In this document: positions 43,902 to 52,969 of the stretch, one piece after another
Numbering within the stretch: position 1 is the stretch's first letter
Layout: the number at the start of each line of letters is the position of its first letter
Source: JACVRW01 sp963757815
GTDB taxonomy: Bacteria > Actinomycetota > Thermoleophilia > Solirubrobacterales > Thermoleophilaceae
NCBI GenBank assembly: GCA_963757815.1
Contig: CAVWSN010000035.1
Coordinates: forward strand, 310,001 to 374,000
Length of the DNA stretch: 64,000 nucleotides
Direction of reading: 5' to 3'
Notes under the pieces: model-generated
Databases searched by the model: none
What the model saw: the letters and a program-made list of their open reading frames with translations, nothing else
What the model was told of the DNA's origin: nothing
Made by a program: the position numbers and the translations under genes

Positions 43902-45487
43902 GCCTGGTCCCACGTAAGCGACCAGCTGAAGCGAGTGCGGGTCTCCACCGGAGCCAGCCCGCCCGGCCGTGGCCCTTTTCGAGCGAAGACCGTTGGCGCC
44001 GGAGGAGCGTTCGCGAGTTCCGCACGAACGGGGCCGAGCCCCTCCTGCCGCCAGCGCTCCGACAATCCAACCACGAGCAGGCCGGCTCCCTCGGCGAGGG
44101 CCAAGATTCCCCGTCGGCCGGGGCTCGCGAGCAGAGGCTCGGCCACCACTCCAGCCGTGCGTTGGACCACCAACGACGCGTCGGCGAGGAGCCTGCTCGC
44201 ATCGCGGACGTCCTCCCCTTGGTCGGAAGCTGCGCCGATCAACTGAAGCGGAGAACCTGTCGCTCGGGCTACCCAGGCGCCGAGCTCGAGCGCGGCCCAG
44301 TCGTGATTGGCCGCGCCGAACGGCACCACGATCGATCCGCCGCGCAGCGAACCGCCGGACTCGACGAGGAGCGCGACGTCACACGGGGCGTGGTCGAGCA
44401 CGACCTCGACCTCGCCGACGAGCGGCGGCACAGCCGCATCCATGAGCAGCAGGTCGATGCTTTCCTGCGAGGCAAGCCGAATGATGTCCTCGCCAGGCGT
44501 CGGGGAGGAGAAGGCCGCAGTTCTCGTCGCCAGCCCCTCGGCCAGCAGCTGCTGGCGACGATCGCCGAGGACGGCGGTGGTGGCCCGGAGTTCGGCGGGC
44601 CGCACGACGGCAGCGACGATCAGCTCCCGTGGCGGCTGCGACGATGCAAGTGGTCGTGCGAGCTCGAGCAGGTCATCGAGCCGGTCCAAATCCCGGGTCA
44701 TGATCAGCAAAGCGCGCTCGGGTGATGCCAATGGCCGCGCGTGCTCCGGCTGTTGGGTCGGCTCGAGCGCCGGGTCCTGCCGCAGAATCGCCTGCTCCAA
44801 CCGTTTCAGCTCGTCGCTCGGCTCCAGGCCGAACTCCTCAGCCAGCTCGCGCTGCGCCGTCCGGTAGACGTCGAGCGCCTCGGCCTGGCGGGCCGAGCGA
44901 TAGAGAGCGAGCATCAGCTGGTATCGAAAGCGCTCCCGCAGCGGGTGACGTACCACGAGCGCCTCGAGCTCACCGACGAGTTGGGCGTGGCGTCCGGTGT
45001 CGAGATCGGCGTCGATCCGTTGCCCAAGGACCGACACGCGCAGTTCCTCGAGGCGAGCGATTTCCGGCTGTGCAAATGATTCATACGCCAGGTCCGCGAG
45101 AGCCGGCCCACGCCAGAGCGCGAGTGCCTCGCGCAGCTTCGCGGCTGCAGTTTCGGGCGCTGACCGGCTCGCCTCGGCGACCAGCTGCTCGAAGCGGCCG
45201 AGGTCGTATTCCGAGCGATCGAGCTGAAGGACATAGCCGGGAGCCTGAGTGATGAGTTTCCCGGGGCCGATCGCCCTCCGGATCCGGGATACGTTCACCT
45301 GCAGGGCCTTGGACGCGGTATCTGGCGCCGAAGCGCCCCATAGCTCGTCGATCAGACGATCGGTCGAGACAACCTCGTTGACGTGCAGCAGCAGAATGGC
45401 CAGGACTGAGCGCTGCCTAACCCCTCCCAGGGCCATCTTGCGGTCGCGCTCGGCAACTTCCAGTGGGCCGAGAAGCCGGAAGTCCAT
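43898..45487 (-). CDS. BTAD (SARP-like) transcriptional regulator with UspA-like C-terminal domains
   Basis: 529 aa. Residues 1-95 are an OmpR-like winged helix (MDFRLLGPLEVAERDRK, VSTDRLIDELWGASAPDTAS, LQVNVSRIRRAIG). Residues about 100-245 are the bacterial transcriptional activation (BTAD) TPR domain, ending RELAEEFGLEPSDELKRLEQ. From about 265 there are two Rossmann-like halves resembling universal stress proteins (ESIDLLLMDAA, GGSIVVPFGAANHDWAALEL, GILALAEGAGLLVVGLSERW). A UspA-like effector domain on a SARP regulator suggests nucleotide or ligand sensing. It is translationally coupled to kinase 1. Confidence 0.88.
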   Translation of the reverse strand: MDFRLLGPLEVAERDRKMALGGVRQRSVLAILLLHVNEVVSTDRLIDELWGASAPDTASKALQVNVSRIRRAIGPGKLITQAPGYVLQLDRSEYDLGRFEQLVAEASRSAPETAAAKLREALALWRGPALADLAYESFAQPEIARLEELRVSVLGQRIDADLDTGRHAQLVGELEALVVRHPLRERFRYQLMLALYRSARQAEALDVYRTAQRELAEEFGLEPSDELKRLEQAILRQDPALEPTQQPEHARPLASPERALLIMTRDLDRLDDLLELARPLASSQPPRELIVAAVVRPAELRATTAVLGDRRQQLLAEGLATRTAAFSSPTPGEDIIRLASQESIDLLLMDAAVPPLVGEVEVVLDHAPCDVALLVESGGSLRGGSIVVPFGAANHDWAALELGAWVARATGSPLQLIGAASDQGEDVRDASRLLADASLVVQRTAGVVAEPLLASPGRRGILALAEGAGLLVVGLSERWRQEGLGPVRAELANAPPAPTVFARKGPRPGGLAPVETRTRFSWSLTWDQA

Positions 45488-45519
45488 TTGCGTCCAACTG
45501 CCGGGTCAATCCGACCGTA
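45488..45519 (-). promoter_or_regulatory. Upstream element of the BTAD gene, conserved at the BTAD remnant
   Basis: On the minus strand TACGGT lies 26 bases before the ATG, followed by CGGCAG-TTGG. The BTAD remnant at 52966-53043 has TACGGT (53070-53075) at exactly the same 26-base distance with CGGCAG-ATTGG between. The shared hexamer (TANNNT form of a -10 box) and spacing suggest a promoter retained after duplication. Confidence 0.45.
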
Positions 45520-45580
45520 CCATGCCCCAGATGGGCCACGCGGCCCTAAGGGGGTGCGGAGCGGCTTCAGGTGCTCACGT

Positions 45581-45611
45581 ACGGAAGCCCGCTGCGAGAG
45601 CGGGCTTCCGT
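45581..45611. terminator. Perfect 13-bp hairpin
   Basis: ACGGAAGCCCGCT (45581-45593) pairs perfectly with AGCGGGCTTCCGT (45599-45611) around GCGAG. It lies 45 bp beyond the stop of the secreted-protein gene on the minus strand and upstream of the BTAD promoter, so it probably ends that transcript. There is no clear U-tract, common for GC-rich actinobacteria. Confidence 0.65.
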
Positions 45612-45655
45612 TGCTTCGTCCGTGTTCGTGCCACACGGATGGACTGCGTCTTCCC

Positions 45656-46405
45656 TTAGGGAACGAGTCGTATTGTCCGCTCGCTCGAAGCCGCGTTTCC
45701 GAAGCGGTCGGTGGCGGTCGCCTTGATCTTCGCGGTGAGCCGTCCCTGTGTGCCGAGCTCCGTGATTACCTTGTAAGCGCGAAGCGGAATTGCCACCGTT
45801 ACGGTCGCCGTTCCCTGGAGATCTCCGGCCCCGCCGCTGAACAGCCGGTAGCGCTTCGTCGAACCCCGAGCCTTGAGGGACACGACGCCCTGGACCGCAA
45901 CGTCACAGGGCTCGCCCGGGCAAGATACCTCGACCGCGATCGCCTTCGTCCTCGACTGGCTTCCGGGCGTGTTCAGCACCAGCGCCGGCGGGTCCGCGTC
46001 GCCGACTGCGGTCCAAGAGACGAGCCCGCGAGGGCACGTGCTCGGCTGGCCGCGGGTGCGCCCGGCGAAATGCCCCAGATCGAAGGTCCCCTGCGCCGTG
46101 TTGGGGGCAGCGAAGGAGCCTGCGAGTGACAGGGTCGCAGATCGCAACGCGCTAAATCGGTCGCTCTCGATCGGAATCGGGCGAGTAAAGCGTCCCGGAG
46201 CGAACCAGGCACACGCTTCGCCCTGCGACCCGATCACCTGGAACCGCTCCAACCACCTCCCATCGTCAGACACCTTCAGCTTGACCGTGCCGCCCTCGTA
46301 GCCCCCGAGGTAGTTGCCGCCGGCCAAAGGCTGTGCCTCGGCGGAAGCGGCCCCAGCCAGGGTCGCACCGGCGGCCAAGAGTCCCGCGATGGCTATCCGG
46401 CGCAT
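45656..46405 (-). CDS. Secreted hypothetical protein
   Basis: About 249 aa. A signal peptide (MRRIAIAGLLAAGATLAGA, then ASAEAQ) is followed by a beta-rich protein with LAGGNYLGGYEGGTVKLKVS, conserved Cys in QGEACAWF, and a C-terminal repeat-like domain (VSCPGEPCDVAVQGVV ... AKIKATATDRFGNAASSER) that resembles the C-terminus of the lysozyme-like protein at 36 kb. No catalytic motif was seen. GTG 46408 or ATG 46405 both follow a GGAGGT site; ATG is taken. Confidence 0.72.
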   Translation of the reverse strand: MRRIAIAGLLAAGATLAGAASAEAQPLAGGNYLGGYEGGTVKLKVSDDGRWLERFQVIGSQGEACAWFAPGRFTRPIPIESDRFSALRSATLSLAGSFAAPNTAQGTFDLGHFAGRTRGQPSTCPRGLVSWTAVGDADPPALVLNTPGSQSRTKAIAVEVSCPGEPCDVAVQGVVSLKARGSTKRYRLFSGGAGDLQGTATVTVAIPLRAYKVITELGTQGRLTAKIKATATDRFGNAASSERTIRLVP

Positions 46406-46556
46406 CACCGCTCACCTCCCACGCAAACGTCCAGCGCGGCGCGGGTGACGATGTGATCGGGTCGAAGCATTCCTGCCTCCTTTTCGACCGGCCGCCGAAC
46501 GCAGCCGGATTGGTGGTCAGGGTCACGCGCGACGCTTGCGACTCGCGGCGGGCTTC

Positions 46557-46576
46557 GGTAACAGCCGGTTACGGGC
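46557..46576. repeat. Second occurrence of the GGTAACAGCC element
   Basis: GGTAACAGCC is followed at once by GGTTACGGGC, a degenerate second copy that also forms the inverted pair GTAAC/GTTAC. It lies 21 bp upstream of the DUF1707 gene and 150 bp upstream of the divergent secreted-protein gene. See the perfect tandem at 39993-40012. Confidence 0.45.
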
Positions 46577-46596
46577 GCTGGCTAGCATGTCCCGGC

Positions 46597-47043
46597 GTGG
46601 CGACCTTCCTCGTCTCCGATCACGAGCGCGAATACACCGTGGGACTGCTGCGCGGGCACATGCTCAGCGGCCGCTTGACCGCCGAGGAGTTCGAGGAACG
46701 GGTCGGCGAGGCCTGGCGCGCCCGCTCCGCCCAGGACCTCTGGCAGGCGCTGCGGTTCCTCCCGGTGGAGGGACCTGTGGTCCGCGAAGAGCGCGGTGGC
46801 GGCACGGCCGCCGCGGCACTCGTCATCGGCCTGATGTCGCTGTGCCTCATGGTGTTCACGCTCGGCCTCGCCTTTCCGCTCGTGCTGCCGCTCGGGATCA
46901 CGGCCTGGGCACTCGGGCGCGACGCTCGCCGCTCGGGCCCGCGGCGCGTCCGCGGGGTGGCCCGCGCCGGCGAGGTCACGGGAATCGTCGCCGGCGTGTG
47001 GGCCGCGCTGATGCTCGCGGGCTGCACCGCTCTGATCGTCTGA
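46597..47043 (+). CDS. DUF1707 (SHOCT-like) membrane protein
   Basis: 148 aa. Residues 1-55 (LVSDHEREYTVGLLRGHMLS, GRLTAEEFEERVGEAWRA) are the actinobacterial DUF1707 domain. Two or three hydrophobic segments follow, of DUF4190 type, with LVLPLGITAWALGRDARR. GTG 46597 is chosen because the domain begins at once. Function unknown; members are thought to act at the envelope. Confidence 0.82.
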   Translation: MATFLVSDHEREYTVGLLRGHMLSGRLTAEEFEERVGEAWRARSAQDLWQALRFLPVEGPVVREERGGGTAAAALVIGLMSLCLMVFTLGLAFPLVLPLGITAWALGRDARRSGPRRVRGVARAGEVTGIVAGVWAALMLAGCTALIV

Positions 47044-47102
47044 GCCGTCAGCTTCCGCCTCCCCCTCCGCGTGCCCGTTCCCATGCGCCGTTTCGCGTTC
47101 GT

Positions 47103-47130
47103 TTGACATATTCCCATATGGGTATATGAT
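47103..47130 (+). promoter_or_regulatory. Promoter with overlapping operator of the ArsR-family gene
   Basis: TTGACA (47103-47108), a 16-bp spacer and TATGAT (47125-47130) make a near-consensus sigma-70 promoter. The 22-bp near-perfect palindrome CATATTCCCATATGGGTATATG (positions 47107-47128; two mismatched pairs) covers the spacer, ideal for repression by the ArsR dimer. The expected transcription start (about 47137) is within a few bases of ATG 47140, so the mRNA is probably leaderless. Confidence 0.75.
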
Positions 47131-47139
47131 TCCTCGCCC

Positions 47140-47529
47140 ATGGCACGAGCAGCGACCACCGCAGACGCGTTCAACGCGGTGGCCGAGCCCCGGCGGCGCC
47201 AGATCCTGGATGCGCTTGCCGGCGGCGAGCGCCCGGTGAACGACCTGGTGCGCTCGCTGGGGCTGGCTCAGCCGCAGGTGTCAAAGCACCTCCGGGTGCT
47301 ACGAGAAGTGGGAGCGGTCGACGTGCGCGACGAAGGACGGCAGCGGCTGTACCGGCTGAACGGCCGGGCGCTCAAGCCCATCCATGACTGGGTCAAGGAC
47401 TACGAGCGCACGTGGACGGAGCGGTTCGACCAGCTCGACGTCGTGCTGGACGACCTCAAGCAGACGGAGAAAGGAGATGGTGGCAATGATGCCTACCGGG
47501 ACAGCGATGGTGACGCTCCCGACGGATGA
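47140..47529 (+). CDS. ArsR-family transcriptional regulator
   Basis: 129 aa. Winged helix with AVAEPRRRQILDALAGGERP, VNDLVRSLGLAQPQVSKHLR and VDVRDEGRQRLYRLN. No CXC metal-binding motif is present, so it is not an arsenic sensor; this subtype typically controls an adjacent START/AHSA1 gene. Its 3' end overlaps that gene by 44 bp. The palindrome in its promoter predicts autoregulation. Confidence 0.92.
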   Translation: MARAATTADAFNAVAEPRRRQILDALAGGERPVNDLVRSLGLAQPQVSKHLRVLREVGAVDVRDEGRQRLYRLNGRALKPIHDWVKDYERTWTERFDQLDVVLDDLKQTEKGDGGNDAYRDSDGDAPDG

Positions 47530-47983
47530 GCAGATCCTCATCACGCGGGAGTTCGACGCGCCCAAGCATCTCGTGTACGAGGCCTATACGACGCCCGACC
47601 TCGTCAGGCGCTGGTGGGCCGGCAAGCGCGGCGAGGTCACGAGCTGTGAGATCGACCTGCGGGTCGGTGGCAAGTGGCGGTACGTGATGGTCACGAACGA
47701 GGGCTTCGAGGTGGGCTTCCACGGCGAGTTCCGCGAGATCGTCCCCAACGAGCGGATCGTGTCGACCGAGATGTACGAGGGGCCGGAGGCGGAAGGGATG
47801 TCCGAGGCGGACGCGCCCGTGAACACCGTCACCTTCACCGAGGCGGACGGCCGCACGACCCTCACGCTCCTGACAGACACCGGGAGCAAGGAGGTCCGCG
47901 ACGCGATCATCGAGTCCGGGATGGAGGGCGGCATGCAGGAGGGTATGGACCTCCTCGAGGAGGTCGCGATCTCGCTTCGCTGA
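47486..47983 (+). CDS. AHSA1/START-type SRPBCC protein
   Basis: 165 aa. The Aha1-like/START fold is shown by ITREFDAPKHLVYEAYTTPD, VRRWWAG, DLRVGGKWRYVM, EFREIVPNERIVSTE and the C-terminal helix GMQEGMDLLEEV. Such proteins bind hydrophobic ligands; the substrate is unknown. ATG 47486 gives the best spacing to AAGGAG; ATG 47477 directly abuts it and is less likely. It is co-transcribed with the ArsR gene. Confidence 0.88.
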   Translation: MMPTGTAMVTLPTDEQILITREFDAPKHLVYEAYTTPDLVRRWWAGKRGEVTSCEIDLRVGGKWRYVMVTNEGFEVGFHGEFREIVPNERIVSTEMYEGPEAEGMSEADAPVNTVTFTEADGRTTLTLLTDTGSKEVRDAIIESGMEGGMQEGMDLLEEVAISLR

Positions 47984-47987
47984 GCGG

Positions 47988-48386
47988 CTACAGCTCGTCG
48001 CGCAGGTCGAACGCTTCGTCCGGATCCTCGAGCGACGGCTTGGTGAAGAAGCGCGGGTTGACGCACCGGAAGGCGTCGTTGTAGCCGTCGTAGGCGCGTT
48101 CCACGCTGCTGCGGCACTGCGGCAGCGGCATCCCGCTCATCTTCACCCCGCCGAAGCCGTGCCGGGTGCGCTCGGCCTGCTCGAAGAGCTCGACGTCGAT
48201 CTCGCCGCGGAAGACCTTGTTCATGCAGCCCATGAAGCGGCGCCCGGTCTGCTCGTCGTCATACAGGTAGAGGAACTGGCACCCGGAGGCGATGCAGCCG
48301 GACGGGTGCACCACGCGGTCGCAGAACGAGCAGCAGCGCCTGCACTCATGGAGCTCGGTCGCGGTCTGCGCCGGAAGGGGTTGCAC
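47988..48386 (-). CDS. Cysteine-rich hypothetical protein
   Basis: 132 aa with ten cysteines. The first cluster is CRRCCSFC, then GCIASGC, MGC, QC and RC; the spacing suggests zinc or an Fe-S cluster in the N-terminal half. Other marks are QFLYLYDDEQTGRRFMGC, VFRGEIDVELFEQAERTRHG and YDGYNDAFRCVNPRFF. I do not recognise a family with known function. GTG 48386 is the start. It is convergent with the AHSA1 gene at a 4-bp gap. Confidence 0.6.
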   Translation of the reverse strand: MQPLPAQTATELHECRRCCSFCDRVVHPSGCIASGCQFLYLYDDEQTGRRFMGCMNKVFRGEIDVELFEQAERTRHGFGGVKMSGMPLPQCRSSVERAYDGYNDAFRCVNPRFFTKPSLEDPDEAFDLRDEL

Positions 48387-48449
48387 CCGGCAAGTGTAGG
48401 TCAGTAGCGGCGTGGCGTGCGGTAGACGCGGGTAAGCGCACCGCGCCCG

Positions 48450-49761
48450 CTATCGGCGCGCGAGCAGCTCGGCGGCAGGCGCGATAGCGGTCTCGAAGCG
48501 GGAGCGGCCCTCCTCGATGCGGTAGACGCCGATCGTCGTCAGCGTGGTGTCGCCGTAGCGATCGATCGCGAAGTCGCCGAGGTAGCCCTCCTCGACCCGC
48601 GCGTCAAGCAGGTTCTCGGTCACCTGCGAGCGGCTCCCGTCGGAGCTCTCGATGGCCTCCATGATCATCGACGCGCTCTGCGCCGCCTGGACCGCGAAAC
48701 AACACGGCGCGGACGAATAGCGCTGCTCGAACTCGGCCGCGAGCTCGCGCCCCGGCGCGGGCAGCTCGTCGTTGGGCAGTGTCGGGATCGTGTAGGTGAA
48801 GCCCTCGGCAGCCGGCCCCGCGCCCTCAACGATCAGGCCGGGAGTGGAGAAGCCGTCCGGCCCGACGATCAGGGCCTCCGAGCCGAGCGCAGCTCGAAGG
48901 TCCTCGATCAGCCGCACTCCGTTGTTGAAGACAAAGCCGCCGAGGTAAACCGCATCGGCGCCCGCAGCCCGAACCCGATCGGCAAGCTCGCGGTAGTCGC
49001 GCGCGTTCGGGTCCCAGGCCTCCGTCCCTGCCACGCTCAACCCAGTTCGCTCGGCGGTCAGACGGAAAGCCTCGGCGAGGCCGAAACCGTAGGGCTGGTC
49101 GTCGTTCAGCACGAACACGCTGCCGGCACCTTGGCGTTGGACAAAGACCGCTCCGGCGGCCGCCTGCACGTCGTCCGCCGGGACGACCCGCACGAAGCCG
49201 CGCTGTCCGGTCGGAAAGTACTTCGCGGGCTCTCCGCGACCGACGCCCGGTCCCATGCGCGTCAGTCCGAGATACGTCGAGGACCCGCTGATCGCCGCCA
49301 ACGGGCCGCCGGGCGCGCGGTTGAGGATCGGGAGCATCTCGAGCGCGCAGGTCGAACTCCAAGGGCCCGCGAATGCGACCACGCTGCGGTTCCTCGAGAA
49401 GGCTCGTGCATTGCTGCGGCACCTCTCCGGATCGGAATCGTCGCTCAATAGCGGCGGTCGTCTCGTCACAAACCTGAAGCCCGACGTTGTACTCGCCCGC
49501 GCGCCAGTCCCGCTCCGCGAGGACGAGCTTGAGCGCTTGGGAGACCTGCACTCCATGGTCGAGGAACTGCCCTTGCAGCGCGGTGCTCCCCGCGATCAGA
49601 AGGTCTGGGCGCCCCGGTCCGCCGTACGCAACCGGCGAGCACCCCGATGCGTCCAAGGCACGAGCCGGCGGAATGTCCGGCTCCTGCCCACCGTCGTCCC
49701 CGCCACATGCCGGGAGCATCAGCGCGACCATCCCAATCGAGATGAGCGCCGTCGCCCTCAT
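48450..49761 (-). CDS. Type-I periplasmic binding lipoprotein (Leu/Ile/Val-receptor family), copy b, one frameshift
   Basis: About 436 aa. A lipoprotein signal (ALISIGMVALMLPACGG) is followed by PDLLIAGSTALQGQF, SQALKLVLAERDWRAG, then after a +1 step near 49432 AGPWSSTCALEMLPILNRAP, TYLGLTRMGPG, GSVFVLNDDQPYGFGLAEAF, ADAVYLGGFVFNNG and GDFAIDRYGDTTLTTIGVYR. This is the Peripla_BP_6 fold. ATG 49761 overlaps the stop of copy a by four bases. The two copies are close tandem duplicates; no permease genes are near. Confidence 0.85.
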
Positions 49762-51084
49762 CTTCGGGCAAGCAGATCGGCCGGCGGCGTGATCGCCGTC
49801 TCAAAGCGAAGCTTGCCGTCCTCGATGCGGTAGACCGCGACCGTGTTCAACGTCGTGTCGCCGTAGCGGTCGATCTCGAAGTCGCCGACGTACCCGCCTT
49901 CCACGCGGGCTTCGAAGAGGTTCTCCAGAACCTGGCCGCGGCTGCCGTCCGAGTCGGCGATCGCATCCAGCATCATGTGCGCGGCCTGCGCTGTGTGTAC
50001 CGAGAAGCAGCACGGGCGCGCTCCGAACCGCTCTTCGAAGCGCGCCACGAAATCCTGTCCGTCCGGTGGGAGCTCGCGGGACGGAAGCACGGCGATCATC
50101 GGCGCGAAGCCCTCCGCCGCCGCCCCCGCGCCCTCGATGATCGGAGCGAGCTGGTTGAACCCGTCGGGACCGATGAGCTCCGCGTCGGGACCGAGCGCCT
50201 CGCGCAGGTCCTTGATCAGCCGGGGTCCGTTGCTGAACACGTATCCGCTCAGGTAGACGGCATCGGCGCCCGAGGCCTCGACTCGGCTCGCCAGCTCGCG
50301 GTAGTCGCTGCGCCTCCGGATCCCACTGCGCCCGCCCAACGACACGCAGTCCCAGCCGATCGGCCGCCAGCCTGAAGGCCTCGGCCACGGCGAAGCCGTA
50401 GGGGTCATTGTCGTCGAGCACGAACACACTCCGGGCGCCCTGGCGCTCGGCGAAGATCGCGCCCGCGGCACCCATCGCGTCGTCGGGCGGTGCCAGGCGC
50501 ACGAGGCTACGCCGGCCGGTTGCGGCGTAGCGCTCGGGCTCGCCGCGCGCGACGCCCGGACCGTCGCGTGTCAGCCCAAGGTAGGTGGGTCCTGCCACGG
50601 TCTGGGCCAGCGGCCCGCCGGGCGCCCGGTTCAGGATCGGAGTCGCGTACCGCGAGCAGGTCGAGAACAGCGGTCCATGTACGACGATCACGCTGCGATT
50701 GGCGACGAACGCCTTCGCGTTGCGTCGGCACCTGCTCGGGGCTCGCTGCGTCGCCCGACGCGGTGGTCTCACCGCAGATCTGGAGCCCAACCGTGTAGTC
50801 GCCCGCGCGCCAGTCCCGCTCGTCCAGCACCATCTTCAGGGCCTGCGAGATCTGCACGCCGTGATCGGTGAACTGCCCCTGCAAGGCCGTGCTGGTGGCG
50901 ATCAGGAAGTCCGGCCGCCCCTCTCCCCCGTAGCTCACCGGCGAGCAGCCCGACGACTCCAGCGGGATGGCCGGGCGGATGTTCGCGGAACGGTCCCCGT
51001 CTTCGCCGCAGGCCGCGCCCGCGATAGCGGCTGCGGCCAGCACGGCGACGAGCGACGAGCGAACGAACCGGGCGCCGCTCGCAT
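49758..51084 (-). CDS. Type-I periplasmic binding lipoprotein, copy a, frameshifted
   Basis: About 440 aa. The same architecture as copy b: a lipoprotein signal AVLAAAAIAGAACGEDGD, PDFLIATSTALQGQFTDHG, VHGPLFSTCSRYATPILNRA, TYLGLTRDGPG, SVFVLDDNDPYGFAVAEAF, ADAVYLSGYVFSNG and GDFEIDRYGDTTLNTVAVYR. Frame steps of +1 are needed near 50760 and 50315. The start is unsure: ATG 51084 overlaps the kinase 2 stop (TGATG) but would need two more insertions in the signal peptide. The gene is coupled to kinase 2 upstream and to copy b downstream. Confidence 0.8.
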
Positions 51085-52969
51085 CAGCCGGCGCCCCCCG
51101 GAAGCTTCTGGTCGAAGGCGGTCGTCGTGACCCACACCGTGGCTCCGGCTGCGGCAACGCGCTCGAGCGACTCGCCGACCCGAATCTCCTTTGCTTCACG
51201 CGCCCCCGCGTCGATCCGGGCTATCGATCCGTCCCCGTTGCTCACCCAGGCCGTGTTCCCGCTCGCCGCGATGTCCGTGGGCACGCGGTCGACACCGATC
51301 GGGACGGTTGTGACCACGCCCAGGGTGCGCGGGTCGATCTGCGTGACGGTCGCGGTGTTGCCGTTCAGGACCCAGACGGCGCGCGAGGAGGCGGCGATGG
51401 CGATCGGGTACGGTGCGTCGGCCCCGGAGCGCGCGGCGATCGAGATCGTGTCCGTCACGCCGCCATCGTGCGGGTCCACGCGCAGCACGCTCGCTGAGCG
51501 CGAGCTGAGAGCCCACACCGCGCCGCCTCCGGCCGTCACCGCATCGAGCCGCCGGCCAACCGGACTGTGGCCTTCTCGCCCGTGACGGCTTCGATCCGGA
51601 CGAGGCGCTCCGATCCGTTCGTGAGCCAAACGGCGCCGCCCGCGACAGCAATCGACGCCCGTGAAGCCTGCAGGCGACCGGACGGCTGCGCCGCTTCGCG
51701 GGACGCCGGAACGCGGAACCGTTCGGACACGCGCTCGTAACCGGCCGGGATGCGCGATACGACCCCGCGCCCGCCGTCCGCGACCCAGACCGAGCCTTCG
51801 CCGACGGCGATGGCATCCGCCCTCCCAGACAGCGGGACGGTACGCGAGATCGAGCGTGTCCGAGCATTAACGCCGGTGACCGCGGTGGAGTCGACGGACG
51901 CGACCCACGCTGTCTCCCCCGCGGCGGCGACGTCGGTTGGGCGTCCCGGTAGCGGGGCGGCGAGCGCGAGCTCGCCCGCCCTCGCGTCTACTGCGCCAAC
52001 CGAGTTGGTGGCCACGTCGAGGAGAGGTGCCCCGGCCTCCGAGCCGTCGTCGCCGAGGCTGCGGGTCAGGGCGAATACCGCTGCAGCGCCGAGCAGGACT
52101 CCCCCGACCGCCAGGAGCACGGCGGCCCGGGAGAGCCGCCCGCCGGCGCGGGGCGCGGCGAGGCCGAGCTGACCCGCGGCCTCGTCCACGAGCTCGGCGC
52201 AGGTCCCGTAGCGATCCTCGCGGTCCTTGGCGAGCCCCCTACGAAGCACCGGGGCCAGGCTCGGGTGGTCGGGCAACGCTGCGGGCTCATCGTTCATGTG
52301 CGCCCACAGCGTCTCCGCCTCTGAGGAGCGCCGGAAGGGGGGCGTTCCCGCCAGGCACTCGTACAGCACGCAGCCGAGCGCGTAGCCGTCCGTCCTGCCG
52401 TCAACGTCCTCCCCGCGGATCTGCTCGGGCGCGAGGTAATCGAGCGTTCCCAGCATGCGGCCGGTGTCCGTCGAGACGGCGCCCAGCTGTTTGGTGATGC
52501 CGAAGTCCGTCAGATAGGCGTGCCCGTCCTCATCCAACAGCACGTTCGCCGGCTTGACGTCGCGATGCACCAGCTCACGCCGGTGTGCGGCATCGAGGGC
52601 GTCGGCGACCTGGGCGAGCACGACCAGCGTCCGCTCAGGCGCCAGTTTGCCCTCGCGCTCGAGCACGCTCTTCAGGTCGCTGCCCTCCACGAAGCGCATC
52701 GCCAGGTAGAGCTGTCGCTCCCACTCCCCGGCTTCGTAGATCGGCACCACTCCCGGGTGGTCGAGCGAGGCTGCCAGCCGCGGCTCGCGTAGGAAACGCG
52801 CCCGAAAGCGCTCGTCCTCGGCCAGCTCCGGTGCGATCAGCTTGAGTGCCACCGGTCGCTCCAGTGACAGGTCCCACGCCCGGTAGACCACCCCCATGCC
52901 ACCCCGCCCGACGAGCGACTCGACCCGGTAGCCGGCGAATGTGGCCCCGGGTTCGATCGCCGCGATCAC
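51084..52969 (-). CDS. Membrane Ser/Thr kinase with extracytoplasmic beta-propeller (kinase 2), one frameshift
   Basis: About 628 aa. A close paralogue of kinase 1: GRGGMGVVYRAWDLSLERPV, LVHRDVKPANVLLDEDGHAY, DFGITKQ, GTLDYLAPEQIRG, then helix AAVLLAVGGVLLGAAAVFAL and a propeller with blades such as AIAVGEGSVWVADGGRGVVS, ASIAVAGGAVWLTNGSERLV, AIAASSRAVWVLNGNTATVT and DIAASGNTAWVSNGDGSIAR. One frame change near 51550 is best explained by a single missing base. GTG 52969 overlaps the stop of the 25-codon BTAD remnant (GTGA), exactly as kinase 1 overlaps the intact BTAD gene. It is followed by two binding-protein genes in one operon. Confidence 0.88.

Noticed and set aside
45581..45611. Perfect hairpin as a small RNA or attachment site
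   Set aside because: Its place just after a stop codon and the lack of integrase or promoter fit a simple terminator better.
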